Position numbers and translations under genes: made by a program
Shown: one piece after another, positions 1 through 7,773 of the stretch
Layout of the letters: every line of letters begins with the position of its first letter
Position numbering within the stretch: the first letter of the stretch is position 1
Notes under the pieces: generated by a model
The model's database searches: none
What the model was told of the DNA's origin: nothing
The model's input: the letters and a program-made list of their open reading frames with translations, nothing else
Source of the DNA: a virus
Direction: 5' to 3' (one strand)
DNA length: 64,000 nt
IMG/VR virus record: IMGVR_UViG_3300008117_006248
Location: 24,691-88,690 of that record

Positions 1-1
1 A

Positions 2-634
2 TTTTATTATGCCCATCACATGACCTCTATCGAAGGAGGGATGATAAGCACAAATAATCATGACATATATCAATTAATTAGAGCTTTTAGATCTCACGGC
101 ATGCTTAGAGAAACCACGGACGAAAGTTTAAAGCAAAAAGTTTTAAATGAACATCCAGATCTTAATAAAGATTTCGTTTTCCTAGAAGCTGCTCATAATT
201 TTAGATCAACAGAAATCAACGCTATATTAGCCCTAAATCAAATACAAAATCTAGACGAAAATAATAAAATACGAGCAGAAAATTTAGATATATTTTTAAA
301 TAATTTAAACCCAGAAAAGTTTTTCGTTGATTTCGACAGAGTAGGCAACTCTAATTACGCTTTCACGTTAATTCTAAAAAAACCAGATTGGGCATTAAGA
401 ATTAATGTAGAAACAGCATTGCGCAATGCAGGTATTGAGTTTAGGCGAGGTTTGTCTGGCGGAGGCAACCAACTACGTCAACCCTATCTTAAGAGATTAT
501 TTGGAAATAGTTATCTTAATTTTCCAATAACTGATCACTGCCATAACTTTGGCTGGTACATTGGAAACTACCCAGAACTTCCAAAACAGCGAATTACAGA
601 GCTTACTTCTATCGTAAATGATTTACCTTCATGA
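2..634 (+). CDS. DegT/DnrJ/EryC1-fold sugar enzyme, C-terminal part (5' end outside window)
   Basis: The frame is open from the window edge, so this is the last ~210 residues of a longer protein. It starts with FYYAHHMTSIEGGM, the cofactor-loop region of the DegT/DnrJ/EryC1/StrS PLP family. Aminotransferases of this family have Lys there; this copy has a His-His pair, as in the PLP/PMP 3-dehydratases ColD and RfbH (SFYPAHH-type loop). The C-terminal part has the family pattern RRGLSGGGNQLRQPYL followed by a Pro/His-rich stretch and YIGNYP. It probably acts on a nucleotide-linked keto-deoxy sugar; dehydratase activity is inferred from the His substitution only. Its stop overlaps the next start (ATGA), so it is translationally coupled to the heptose kinase-like gene. 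Confidence 0.8.
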   Translation, partial: FYYAHHMTSIEGGMISTNNHDIYQLIRAFRSHGMLRETTDESLKQKVLNEHPDLNKDFVFLEAAHNFRSTEINAILALNQIQNLDENNKIRAENLDIFLNNLNPEKFFVDFDRVGNSNYAFTLILKKPDWALRINVETALRNAGIEFRRGLSGGGNQLRQPYLKRLFGNSYLNFPITDHCHNFGWYIGNYPELPKQRITELTSIVNDLPS

Positions 635-1608
635 TTTTAGTCAAATCTCCATTTAGAGTATCATTTTTTGGCGGATCAACCGACTATGCTGATTTTTATG
701 AGCAGCATGGCTCTTTTATATTCGGGTGTGCTATCAATAAATATGCATATCTTTCTATCAGAAACAAGCCTAAAATTTTATCAGAAGCCAGCACCATAAG
801 TTATTCTAAGTTTGAACGAGTTAAAGATTTAAGAGATATAGAAAATCCTTTGATCAGAGAAACTTTAAAATATTTCGGAGTAAATGGATCAATAGAATTT
901 ATCTCTTTTTCTGATATTCCATCTAGAACTGGCCTAGGAGGCTCTTCTTCTTATTGCGTCGGCATGAGCCATCTTTTAAGAACCTTTTTAGGCAAAGAAA
1001 TATCAAAAAAACAAATAGCAAAAGATGCTATAGAAATAGAAAGGAATATTCTCAAAGAAAGCGGAGGAATCCAAGACCAGATTTGGGCAGCGTATGGCGG
1101 TTTAAATACGATAGAAATACAAAAAAATGGAAACTTCTTTGTAAAACCATTGCCAATCACAAATGAATTCAAGCAGCATCTCCGCGATTCAATGATTCTA
1201 ATTTATTCTAACGAGCAAAGAATTTCTGATAACGTAGCTAAATCTCACGAAAATAAAGATAAAATGCCAATCTTGAAATTGGCTTACGAAGCTTATAATC
1301 ATTTACTTTCCGAAGACATTAAATCTATGGGAAATCTTATGTACAATGCTTGGCTCGAAAAATCTAAAATTTCCAGCCATGTTTCTACCAAATCTGTTGA
1401 GTCTATAATATCTTCATGTATGAACGCTGGGGCTTATGGAGCTAAATTGCTAGGAGCTGGAGGATGTGGATTCGTCTTGGTTTTATGCGACCCCTCCGTT
1501 AAGAAAAAAATATCAGAAATTTTTGCAGATAATATTTTAGAATTTGATTTTGACTATAATGGAGCTTATACAATCTTTGATAATTCATATGGATCATCCA
1601 TTAAATGA
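631..1608 (+). CDS. GHMP-family sugar kinase, D-glycero-D-manno-heptose-7-phosphate kinase-like
   Basis: A 325-residue GHMP kinase. Residues 1-17 have the family N-terminus (PFRVSFFGGSTDY). Around residues 97-106 is the ATP-binding loop SRTGLGGSSS, and near 270-280 the third motif GAKLLGAGGCG. The closest pattern is HddA-type kinases, which phosphorylate heptose 7-phosphate at C1 on the way to GDP-heptose; L-fucose kinase-like members look similar, so the exact substrate is uncertain. The start overlaps the upstream stop by four bases. The next gene is an HxGH nucleotidyltransferase, so the pair could make a sugar 1-phosphate and then an NDP-sugar. Confidence 0.82.
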   Translation: MILVKSPFRVSFFGGSTDYADFYEQHGSFIFGCAINKYAYLSIRNKPKILSEASTISYSKFERVKDLRDIENPLIRETLKYFGVNGSIEFISFSDIPSRTGLGGSSSYCVGMSHLLRTFLGKEISKKQIAKDAIEIERNILKESGGIQDQIWAAYGGLNTIEIQKNGNFFVKPLPITNEFKQHLRDSMILIYSNEQRISDNVAKSHENKDKMPILKLAYEAYNHLLSEDIKSMGNLMYNAWLEKSKISSHVSTKSVESIISSCMNAGAYGAKLLGAGGCGFVLVLCDPSVKKKISEIFADNILEFDFDYNGAYTIFDNSYGSSIK

Positions 1609-2035
1609 TTTTAGAGTCGGTATCGTATCTGGATATTTTAATCCAATACACTATGGACATATAGAATATATCGATGGCGCAAAAGATAATTGCGACCTTT
1701 TGATAGCTATAGTCAATAGCGATTTACAAGTTTTTTTGAAAGGAAGCAAGCGCTTCATGGACGAAGAGCATAGAAGAAAAATCGTTTCTAGATTAAAATC
1801 TGTTGATATAGCTACTATTTCCATTGACAAAGATAAAACTCAATGCGCTACTTTAATTAAAATAAGAGAGATGTTTCCTAAATATAAAATGTACTTTTTT
1901 AATAGCGGAGATAGAAAGGAAGGCAACCTCGTATCGGCAGAATCTGAAACATGTAAAGCTCATAATATTTTTGAAATCGTATTAGATTTGCCTAAAATAT
2001 ATTCATCAAGTGATTTATTAAAAAATAATTTATGA
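1589..2035 (+). CDS. HxGH nucleotidyltransferase, HldE C-domain/cytidylyltransferase-like
   Basis: About 148 residues when started at the ATG at 1589, which overlaps the kinase end by 20 bases; an upstream in-frame ATG at 1544 would add 15 residues with no family resemblance. The N-terminus holds the nucleotidyltransferase signature GYFNPIHYGH (HxGH), followed by a Rossmann-like pattern and, at the C-terminus, SSSD in place of the usual ISST loop. The family transfers a nucleotidyl group to a phosphorylated sugar or small alcohol; HldE C-domains make ADP-heptose. Together with the kinase it forms a minimal heptose-nucleotide branch. The exact substrate cannot be read from the sequence. Confidence 0.8.
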   Translation: MDHPLNDFRVGIVSGYFNPIHYGHIEYIDGAKDNCDLLIAIVNSDLQVFLKGSKRFMDEEHRRKIVSRLKSVDIATISIDKDKTQCATLIKIREMFPKYKMYFFNSGDRKEGNLVSAESETCKAHNIFEIVLDLPKIYSSSDLLKNNL

Positions 2036-2340
2036 CATTCAAAGAATATTACCAAATGTATTTGACTTTGCACAAAAATAAATGGAACAGAAGACTTCAT
2101 GTTCTTGGGCAATTAGTCACGATTGCTTATTTTATTGCGTGTGTTTATTTGGTGTTTTGGAAGTCTTTGTTTTTCTTACCGTTGTTTATAGCTCTTCCTT
2201 TCGTAGTGTACCCATTTGCATGGAGCGGTCATTTTTTCATTGAGAAAAATAAGCCAGCTGCTTTTAAGAATCCTATTTGGGCTAAAGCCGCAGATTGGGT
2301 AATGTTAAAAGATATCATCCTCGGCAGAATTGAATTCTAA
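2032..2340 (+). CDS. DUF962/Mpo1-like small membrane protein
   Basis: 102 residues with the DUF962/Mpo1 pattern: an N-terminal HKNKWNRRLHVLG (conserved NRxxHxxG), two closely spaced hydrophobic segments (about residues 27-65), then GHFFIEKNKPA and a C-terminal D-x-x-M region. Yeast Mpo1 is an iron-dependent dioxygenase of 2-hydroxy fatty acids; bacterial short members are mostly uncharacterised. The His residues that would bind iron are present (two in the first block, one in GHFF). The start overlaps the upstream stop (ATGA) and the stop overlaps the following ATG, so it is embedded in the sugar operon. Its role there is unknown; modification of a lipid or glycolipid is only a guess. Confidence 0.75.
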   Translation: MTFKEYYQMYLTLHKNKWNRRLHVLGQLVTIAYFIACVYLVFWKSLFFLPLFIALPFVVYPFAWSGHFFIEKNKPAAFKNPIWAKAADWVMLKDIILGRIEF

Positions 2341-3470
2341 TGAAAATTATTGTCACAGGCATACTTGGCCAAGATGGCGCCAATATGGTGGAGTATTTAT
2401 TAAAAAATACTACCGCTGAAATTTATGGAATGATTAGAAGAAGCTCTAATCCAAATTTTATAAATTGTTTAAATTTTATTGGAGATTCTAGATTTAAATT
2501 GGTTTATGGAGACCTTTCGGATAGCGTAAGCATAGATAATCTAGTAAGAGAAATCCAGCCAGATTATTTTATTAATTTTGCTGCTCAAAGTTTTGTAGGA
2601 TGTAGTTGGAATATTCCGCTTCAGACATTCGACACTAACGCTACAGGCGTAGTAAGATGCTTAGAAGCTATAAGAAGATTTAAGCCAAACTGCCGATTTT
2701 ACTCTGCTGGATCTAGTGAAGAATTTGGCGACGTTTCTGCTATTCCCCAAGACATAACCCACCCCATCCGCCCAAGGAGTCCATATGGTGCATCCAAAGC
2801 TGCTGCAAGACATGCTGTTAAAGTTTACAGAGAGTCTTATAACTTATACGCTATACATGGAATTCTTTTTAATCACGAAGGAACTAAGAGAGGAGAAGAG
2901 TTTGTAACCAGAAAGATAACAAAGGGTGTTGCTAGAATATATCACGCTCTTAAAAATAATAAGACATTTAATCCGATAGAATTAGGTAATTTAGATGCTA
3001 AAAGAGACTGGTCCGACTCTGAAGATTTTGTTGATGGTGTATGGAAAATGTTAAATCAAGAAATTTATAGAAAAGAAGATTTTCAACCAGAACTTTATAG
3101 AGAAGAATCTTATAGTAAAAATTTACTTAAAAACATAAAAGATTATGTTCTTTCTAGCGACGAGACTCATTCTATTAGAGAATTTATTGAAATTGCATTT
3201 AATGAAATTGGAATTGAAGGAGTTTGGCACGGAACTGGAATTTTAGAAGAATATAGTATTTCTACAAAGTACGCCATCGCAAATGATCCATTGTCTTCTG
3301 TTTTAATTAAAGTAAATGAAAAATTTTACAGACCAGCAGAAGTCGATTTATTGATGGGAGACTCTACGCCAGCCAGAACAGAACTTAATTGGCTTCCAAA
3401 AACTGATTTCCAAGGTCTGGTGAAAAAGATGGTCGCCCACGACATATCTCTCCTTGACAAATCGGCTTGA
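2340..3470 (+). CDS. gmd: GDP-mannose 4,6-dehydratase
   Basis: 376-residue extended short-chain dehydrogenase. The N-terminal nucleotide-binding motif is GILGQDGANM (residues 7-16). The catalytic region has SAGSSEEFG (about 120-128) and YGASKAAA (about 148-155, YxxxK). NHEGTKRGEEFVTRKI matches the GDP-mannose dehydratase substrate region (usually NHESPRRG). The enzyme makes GDP-4-keto-6-deoxy-mannose, precursor of fucose, rhamnose, perosamine or colitose sugars. This fits the upstream PLP-fold gene, since ColD/PerA-type enzymes use exactly this product. The C-terminal half (about 240-300) carries an insertion relative to usual family members. It starts inside the preceding TAA (TAATG). Confidence 0.88.
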   Translation: MKIIVTGILGQDGANMVEYLLKNTTAEIYGMIRRSSNPNFINCLNFIGDSRFKLVYGDLSDSVSIDNLVREIQPDYFINFAAQSFVGCSWNIPLQTFDTNATGVVRCLEAIRRFKPNCRFYSAGSSEEFGDVSAIPQDITHPIRPRSPYGASKAAARHAVKVYRESYNLYAIHGILFNHEGTKRGEEFVTRKITKGVARIYHALKNNKTFNPIELGNLDAKRDWSDSEDFVDGVWKMLNQEIYRKEDFQPELYREESYSKNLLKNIKDYVLSSDETHSIREFIEIAFNEIGIEGVWHGTGILEEYSISTKYAIANDPLSSVLIKVNEKFYRPAEVDLLMGDSTPARTELNWLPKTDFQGLVKKMVAHDISLLDKSA

Positions 3471-3482
3471 TCAGGCAATACT
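3454..3482 (+). promoter_or_regulatory. Sigma-70-like promoter P1, start-codon proximal
   Basis: -35 TTGACA (3454-3459, perfect consensus), 17-bp spacer, -10 AATACT (3477-3482, 4/6). Six bases after the -10 comes the GTG of the next gene (3489), so transcription would begin at or within a base or two of the start codon. Spacer length and layout are identical in three other promoters of this strand (8718, 12692, 16293). It lies in the last codons of gmd and would drive the recombinase-helicase-primase-nuclease run. Confidence 0.7.
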
Positions 3483-3488
3483 AGGCGG

Positions 3489-3848
3489 GTGACTGCGAAA
3501 ACCAAAAAGCCCAGAAGTCTAAGCAAGCAACAACAATTAATCATAAATTTTTTATTAGAAACTAAGTCTTGTAATTGGCCTAACGAGATGCGAATCGCAA
3601 ATATGCTTATTAAAGAGCATGGCTTTGAGTGGCTCATGAGCCTTAGAGGCAGGACCAAAGTTATATCGCTTGTTTGGTTTTTGGGCGAAAACGGGAAAAA
3701 TTTTCTAAGAGACATCAAAAAATATCAATCCCTTTCTTTTGAAAAGGAGAAAATAATTCTAGAAGATAAACCTGTTGCCCCAGAAGTCGAAGTAAATAAA
3801 AAACCAACCTCAGTCAAAGAGTTCTTAAATCTTTTTAACAAAAAATAA
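3489..3848 (+). CDS. Hypothetical basic protein, first gene of replication unit
   Basis: 119 residues, not recognised. The N-terminus is very basic (KTKKPRSLSKQQQ), the middle has a helical, possibly winged-helix-like stretch (about 18-70), and the C-terminus has a charged linker ending in a short amphipathic helix (SVKEFLNLFNKK) that could be a protein-binding tail. The GTG start is supported by promoter P1, whose -10 lies six bases upstream. It precedes the recombinase by one base. Its position suggests a replication or recombination accessory factor such as a DNA-binding mediator, but nothing in the sequence proves that. Confidence 0.55.
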   Translation: MTAKTKKPRSLSKQQQLIINFLLETKSCNWPNEMRIANMLIKEHGFEWLMSLRGRTKVISLVWFLGENGKNFLRDIKKYQSLSFEKEKIILEDKPVAPEVEVNKKPTSVKEFLNLFNKK

Positions 3849-3849
3849 T

Positions 3850-4965
3850 ATGGCAAGACCCAAGAAAGAAGTGCAAGAAGTAGCAGAAGAATCAAACGCT
3901 TCAGGAAAACTAAAGGTTCTAGATAGCATCCTAAGCCGCAACAAAGATCACCATTATGCTTTTGATAATAATATTGATTATATCGTCAGCAGCGGCAGCT
4001 TGACTCTCGATATTGAAATGGGCGGCGGCATTCACCCCGGTATAGTACGGTCTTCTGGAATCACTGAAGGCGGCAAGACCAGCAACGCTCTTGCCTTCGC
4101 CCGTAATTTTCAAGTATTGCACCCTGAGAAAGGTTGTATTATTTATATCAAATCAGAGGGCCGTCTTAGCGAAAATATGGTCGCTAGGTCTGGTGTTGAT
4201 ACAGATCCAGCAAAATGGCGAGTCATTCCTACAAACGATTATGAGTTTGTGACCGACACAATGCGCGAATTGATTAAAGATAATGATGAAGGCAACATTT
4301 ACTTTTTTATAATTGATAGCCTCGACGCTTTGGTTCCCAGAAATGATCTAGCCAAGTCTGCTACTGAAGCGAACAAAACCGCTGGAGCGGCTTTGCTCAC
4401 ATCAGATCTGTTGCGCAAGATGGCTGCGGCCTTTTCTTCTAGAGGCCATATTTGCTTCATTATTTCTCAAGTTAGATCTTCGATCAAGATTAACCCGTAC
4501 GAGAAAGGCGACCCAAAGGTCACTAACGCAAGCGGCGGAAATGCTGCTCTGCACTACTCCGATTGGATCCTTGAATTCCAGCAGCGGTGGAATAAAGATT
4601 TTATTTATGCTAACGCTAAAGGCGATGGCAACCCTGTTGGTCATTGGTGCAAGATAGTCTTTAGAAAGACGCCTAATGAAAAGTCTGGTAGAGAGGTCCG
4701 CTATCCAATCAAATATGGACGCTCTAACGGCTCTAGTGTTTGGGTGGAATACGAAATCGTAGACCAACTTTTAGCTTGGGAATTTGCCCACGCCAAAGGA
4801 GCGTGGATTACCATTACCGACGAGCTTATCAAAGAACTTGCTGACAATAGTCTTGAGATGCCAAAACAACATCAAGGCGAGGCCAATCTTAAAAATTTCC
4901 TTGAAGAGCATCAAGACATTACACAGTATTTATTCAATAAATTTATAAGCGCTCTTAAAAAGTGA
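3850..4965 (+). CDS. RecA/UvsX-family recombinase
   Basis: 371-residue RecA-fold ATPase. Walker A is GITEGGKT (about residues 70-77), preceded by GGGIHPGIV, the usual approach of RecA/UvsX proteins. Walker B is YFFIIDSLDAL (about 152-160). SQVRSS (about 203) corresponds to the motif-3 strand, and NASGGNAALHYSDWILE (about 226-242) fits the L2 loop and following helix. It should form ATP-dependent filaments on ssDNA and drive strand exchange for recombination-dependent replication and repair. The C-terminal ~80 residues differ from bacterial RecA, as in phage versions. No Shine-Dalgarno sequence is evident. Neighbours are a nuclease and the DnaB-like helicase. Confidence 0.88.
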   Translation: MARPKKEVQEVAEESNASGKLKVLDSILSRNKDHHYAFDNNIDYIVSSGSLTLDIEMGGGIHPGIVRSSGITEGGKTSNALAFARNFQVLHPEKGCIIYIKSEGRLSENMVARSGVDTDPAKWRVIPTNDYEFVTDTMRELIKDNDEGNIYFFIIDSLDALVPRNDLAKSATEANKTAGAALLTSDLLRKMAAAFSSRGHICFIISQVRSSIKINPYEKGDPKVTNASGGNAALHYSDWILEFQQRWNKDFIYANAKGDGNPVGHWCKIVFRKTPNEKSGREVRYPIKYGRSNGSSVWVEYEIVDQLLAWEFAHAKGAWITITDELIKELADNSLEMPKQHQGEANLKNFLEEHQDITQYLFNKFISALKK

Positions 4966-5378
4966 AGCTTTACAATGTGTACGGAAAGATAGTTAGCAAA
5001 AATGTCTCTCAATATTTGATTGACTGGGACGCTAATTCTCGATCCAAAGTACAATTCAACACAAAGCAATTCTTAAGGACTTACTGGAAAAATCATATAG
5101 TATACGAAGAGTTTCCCGTCTTTGGCTCTAGACTGAAAGTAGATATCGTCAACGCTACCCTCAGAATAGCCGTTGAAGTACACGGCAAGCAACACACTTC
5201 ATATAATAAATTTTTTCATGGTGAGTCTCGTCTAAACTATCTTAAATCTATTAAAAGAGATGTAGCTAAAGAGAAGTGGCTATCTATAAATAAGTTCCAA
5301 CTTGTGGAAATTTATGAAGACGAAGTCAAAAATCTTTCCGCTCAGTTTTTTAAGGATAAATTTAATATAATTCTTTAA
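4962..5378 (+). CDS. Small PD-(D/E)XK-like endonuclease
   Basis: 138 residues, GTG start overlapping the recombinase stop. The core is a nuclease-like strand arrangement: EEFPVFGSRLKVDIVNATLRIAVEVHGKQH. The Asp of KVDIV, the Glu of AVEVHG and the following Lys resemble the D...ExK active site of DUF559/Vsr-like restriction-fold nucleases. A later segment (KRDVAKEKWLSINKFQLVEI) matches the usual K..W....f.lv.I helix-strand of this group. Between recombinase and helicase it may process recombination intermediates or nick DNA. Substrate is unknown, and a homing or restriction role cannot be excluded. Confidence 0.6.
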   Translation: MKLYNVYGKIVSKNVSQYLIDWDANSRSKVQFNTKQFLRTYWKNHIVYEEFPVFGSRLKVDIVNATLRIAVEVHGKQHTSYNKFFHGESRLNYLKSIKRDVAKEKWLSINKFQLVEIYEDEVKNLSAQFFKDKFNIIL

Positions 5379-6841
5379 TGGCCATATACTCGCTACAGGT
5401 AGAAAAATACGTCTTGTCTGGTCTTATCAGACATCCAGCTTCTTTCGCTGACATAGAAAGCTTTATTAATGAAAGTGATTTTATTAATGATGTGCATTAC
5501 ACCATCTTCTGCGTCTTCAAGGAAACGTTTAACAAAGGCGAGCAGATTGACAAGATCTTGATTTCTCAAAAATGCAAGAATCTTGGGATTACATTTAAGG
5601 ATCAATCTATTGATATCTTTAGTTATGTTAACAGCATCTGTTTGATACCAACCTCTCAGGCTGGTCTTATTGAAGGCGCTAAAGAGTTGCTTAAACTGCG
5701 CGTCAGGCGAGAAATCGAGCAGACCGGGGACGAGATCAAAAAGTTTGCTAATTCTTGCGCCGAAAAGCCAATTGAAGAAATCATTACAGAATCTGATAAG
5801 ATTTACAATAGCAAAATTTGCACCTACGCCTCTGAAAATAATAAACCAGAAGACATAACTAATAATGTCATTGAAATTATTGAAGAGCGCGGCAACAACC
5901 CCATCGAAGACACAGGCCTAACAAGCCCTTACGCGAACTTTAATCGCCTCTATGGCGGAATTCGACCCGGCAATCTGTATGCTTGGGTAAGCAGGCCAAA
6001 GCATGGCAAGTCAACGATCCTAAATGATCTCGCCATCAAAATTACTTCAATTAACAAAGGATGCAAGGCGCTGGTTCTTGATACAGAAATGTCTACCATA
6101 GATATGAAGTTTAGAATAGCTTCATCTTTGACTGGAATTCCAGTATGGTATCTTGAAACTGGAAACTGGAAAAAGAACAATAATCTATATCAAAAGTTTG
6201 AGCAAAGTAAGGATAAAATTCGTGCTCTTAATAATCAAGTCGATCATTTACAAGTCGCAGGCAAACCAATTGAAGAGGTTGTTTCTATTGTCAAGCGCTG
6301 GTATTTCTCGAAGGTAGGTCGTGGCAATCAATGTGTTGTTGTTTACGATTATATTAAATTAACCGGAGAATCAGATAAGAATAAACAAGAATATCAGCTA
6401 ATCGGCGAAAAAGTCAATGCCTTAAAGGAGCTTTGCTCTGAGCTTAATATTCCCATTCTTACTGCTTGCCAATTAAATCGTAGCGCAGAAAGCGGCGTTG
6501 ATGATAGCAGCGCGATCTCTCAGTCTGATCGGTTGCAATGGTTCGCTTCATTTGTAGCTATTTTTAGACGCAAAAGTGTTGAAGAAATAGCTGACGACGG
6601 CCCAGAATTTGGTTCTCATAAGCTCATACCGCTTGCCACCCGCTTTCAAGGAAAAGATTCTGCTGGCCATCACGACTTAGTCAGAATCCAAGAAGGCAAA
6701 AAAGTTAAATATATGCCTAACTATATAAGCTTTAACATTAATAATTTTAATGTTCAAGAGACTGGAACGCTTGAGGATATTCTGTCTGCGAGAGCGTTGA
6801 AACCTGAGCTTGATGATTCTGGCGATGGCGAAGTTCTATGA
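5378..6841 (+). CDS. DnaB-like replicative helicase
   Basis: 487 residues. The N-terminal ~100 residues match the DnaB N-domain (QVEKYVLSGLIRHP start; primase and loader interaction). The RecA-like motor follows the GGIRPGNLYAWVSRPKHGKST segment (Walker A, about 205-212). Walker B is CVVVYDYIKL (about 320-328), and ILTACQLNRSAE corresponds to motif H3/H4. Length is normal for phage and bacterial DnaB proteins. It should unwind the fork as a hexamer on the lagging strand, with the primase encoded directly downstream. The ATG overlaps the upstream stop (TAATG) and there is no visible Shine-Dalgarno. I see no separate helicase loader in the window. Confidence 0.88.
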   Translation: MAIYSLQVEKYVLSGLIRHPASFADIESFINESDFINDVHYTIFCVFKETFNKGEQIDKILISQKCKNLGITFKDQSIDIFSYVNSICLIPTSQAGLIEGAKELLKLRVRREIEQTGDEIKKFANSCAEKPIEEIITESDKIYNSKICTYASENNKPEDITNNVIEIIEERGNNPIEDTGLTSPYANFNRLYGGIRPGNLYAWVSRPKHGKSTILNDLAIKITSINKGCKALVLDTEMSTIDMKFRIASSLTGIPVWYLETGNWKKNNNLYQKFEQSKDKIRALNNQVDHLQVAGKPIEEVVSIVKRWYFSKVGRGNQCVVVYDYIKLTGESDKNKQEYQLIGEKVNALKELCSELNIPILTACQLNRSAESGVDDSSAISQSDRLQWFASFVAIFRRKSVEEIADDGPEFGSHKLIPLATRFQGKDSAGHHDLVRIQEGKKVKYMPNYISFNINNFNVQETGTLEDILSARALKPELDDSGDGEVL

Positions 6842-7773
6842 ATGACTGCGAATCTGTAAGAAAAATACTTACTGACATAGGATATGTTTTAACTGATCAT
6901 GGCCGAGAATATCGGACAAGACCTCTTTATAGAGATTCCGGTAACGATAATGTTCTTAGAATTTGGAAGAATTCTGGCCAATGGGTGGACTTCAAAGAAA
7001 ACATTAGCGGTTCTATTGAAGATTTAGTAAAACTTACCCTAAAACTTAAAACGATTGACGATGCTAAAAAGTGGATTTCTGAGAAAGGGATAGACACATC
7101 TTATTCTGAAGACCACCAGCAAAGAGTCACCACCACCCAAACTACTGTTTTCGATAAATCTTTATTAATAAAGCTCTCAAGAGACGATTCTTATTGGGAA
7201 GGAAGAGGTATTTCAACTCAAACCTTGCAACCGTTCCAAGGAGGCGTTGCTTCTACAGGCAAGATGTTTAATAGATATGTTTTTCCCATCTTTAACTGCA
7301 AAGATGAGATAGTCGGATTCGCTGGGAGAGATGTTTCTAAAACAAGTCTAGAAGGACGACCTAAGTGGAAGCTTATTGGAGATAAAAAAGAGTGGGCCTT
7401 CCCGCTAAAGGTTAATGCTAAAGACATCAAGTCTTCTAAAATAATTATCTTAGTAGAAAGCATAGGCGATATGCTGGCGCTTAGAGAAAATGGAATTAAT
7501 AATTCTATTGTTTCTTTTGGTTTAAACCTTTCTCCTAAAATTATTTACTCTTTGATTGGCTATAATCCTAAAAAAATTATCATTGCTTTCAACGACGACT
7601 CTTTTAATAATGCTGCCGGAAATCTGGCGGCAGAATCAGCGCAGCAAAGGCTTTTAAATTACTTTGATCCAAGTCAAGTGCAAATCAAGCTTCCTTTCGG
7701 AGCAAAAGATTTTGGAGAAATGCATTTAAAAGATAGATCTTTAGTTTTTAACTGGTATAATTCTATCCAATGA
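6838..7773 (+). CDS. DnaG-like primase with TOPRIM domain, zinc cysteines missing
   Basis: 311 residues, about half the length of bacterial DnaG. Residues 1-75 resemble the CHC2-type N-domain in pattern (REYRTRPLYRDSGNDNVLRIW, then WVDFKENISGSIEDLV) but lack the zinc-binding Cys/His set. The TOPRIM region has IILVESIGDMLAL (Glu motif, about 202-214) and IIAFNDDSF (acidic motif, about 248-256). The C-terminal helicase-binding domain of DnaG is absent. It presumably makes RNA primers with the DnaB-like helicase encoded just upstream, with which it overlaps by four bases (ATGA). Confidence 0.78.
   Translation: MNDCESVRKILTDIGYVLTDHGREYRTRPLYRDSGNDNVLRIWKNSGQWVDFKENISGSIEDLVKLTLKLKTIDDAKKWISEKGIDTSYSEDHQQRVTTTQTTVFDKSLLIKLSRDDSYWEGRGISTQTLQPFQGGVASTGKMFNRYVFPIFNCKDEIVGFAGRDVSKTSLEGRPKWKLIGDKKEWAFPLKVNAKDIKSSKIIILVESIGDMLALRENGINNSIVSFGLNLSPKIIYSLIGYNPKKIIIAFNDDSFNNAAGNLAAESAQQRLLNYFDPSQVQIKLPFGAKDFGEMHLKDRSLVFNWYNSIQ

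Noticed and set aside
951-1172. Short overlapping ORFs in the kinase gene, both strands
   Set aside because: They are shadows of the GHMP kinase frame, which carries all family motifs.
1544-1588. Upstream ATG for the nucleotidyltransferase
   Set aside because: It lies deep in the kinase gene and adds residues unlike the family; the ATG at 1589 places the Rossmann motif at the usual distance.
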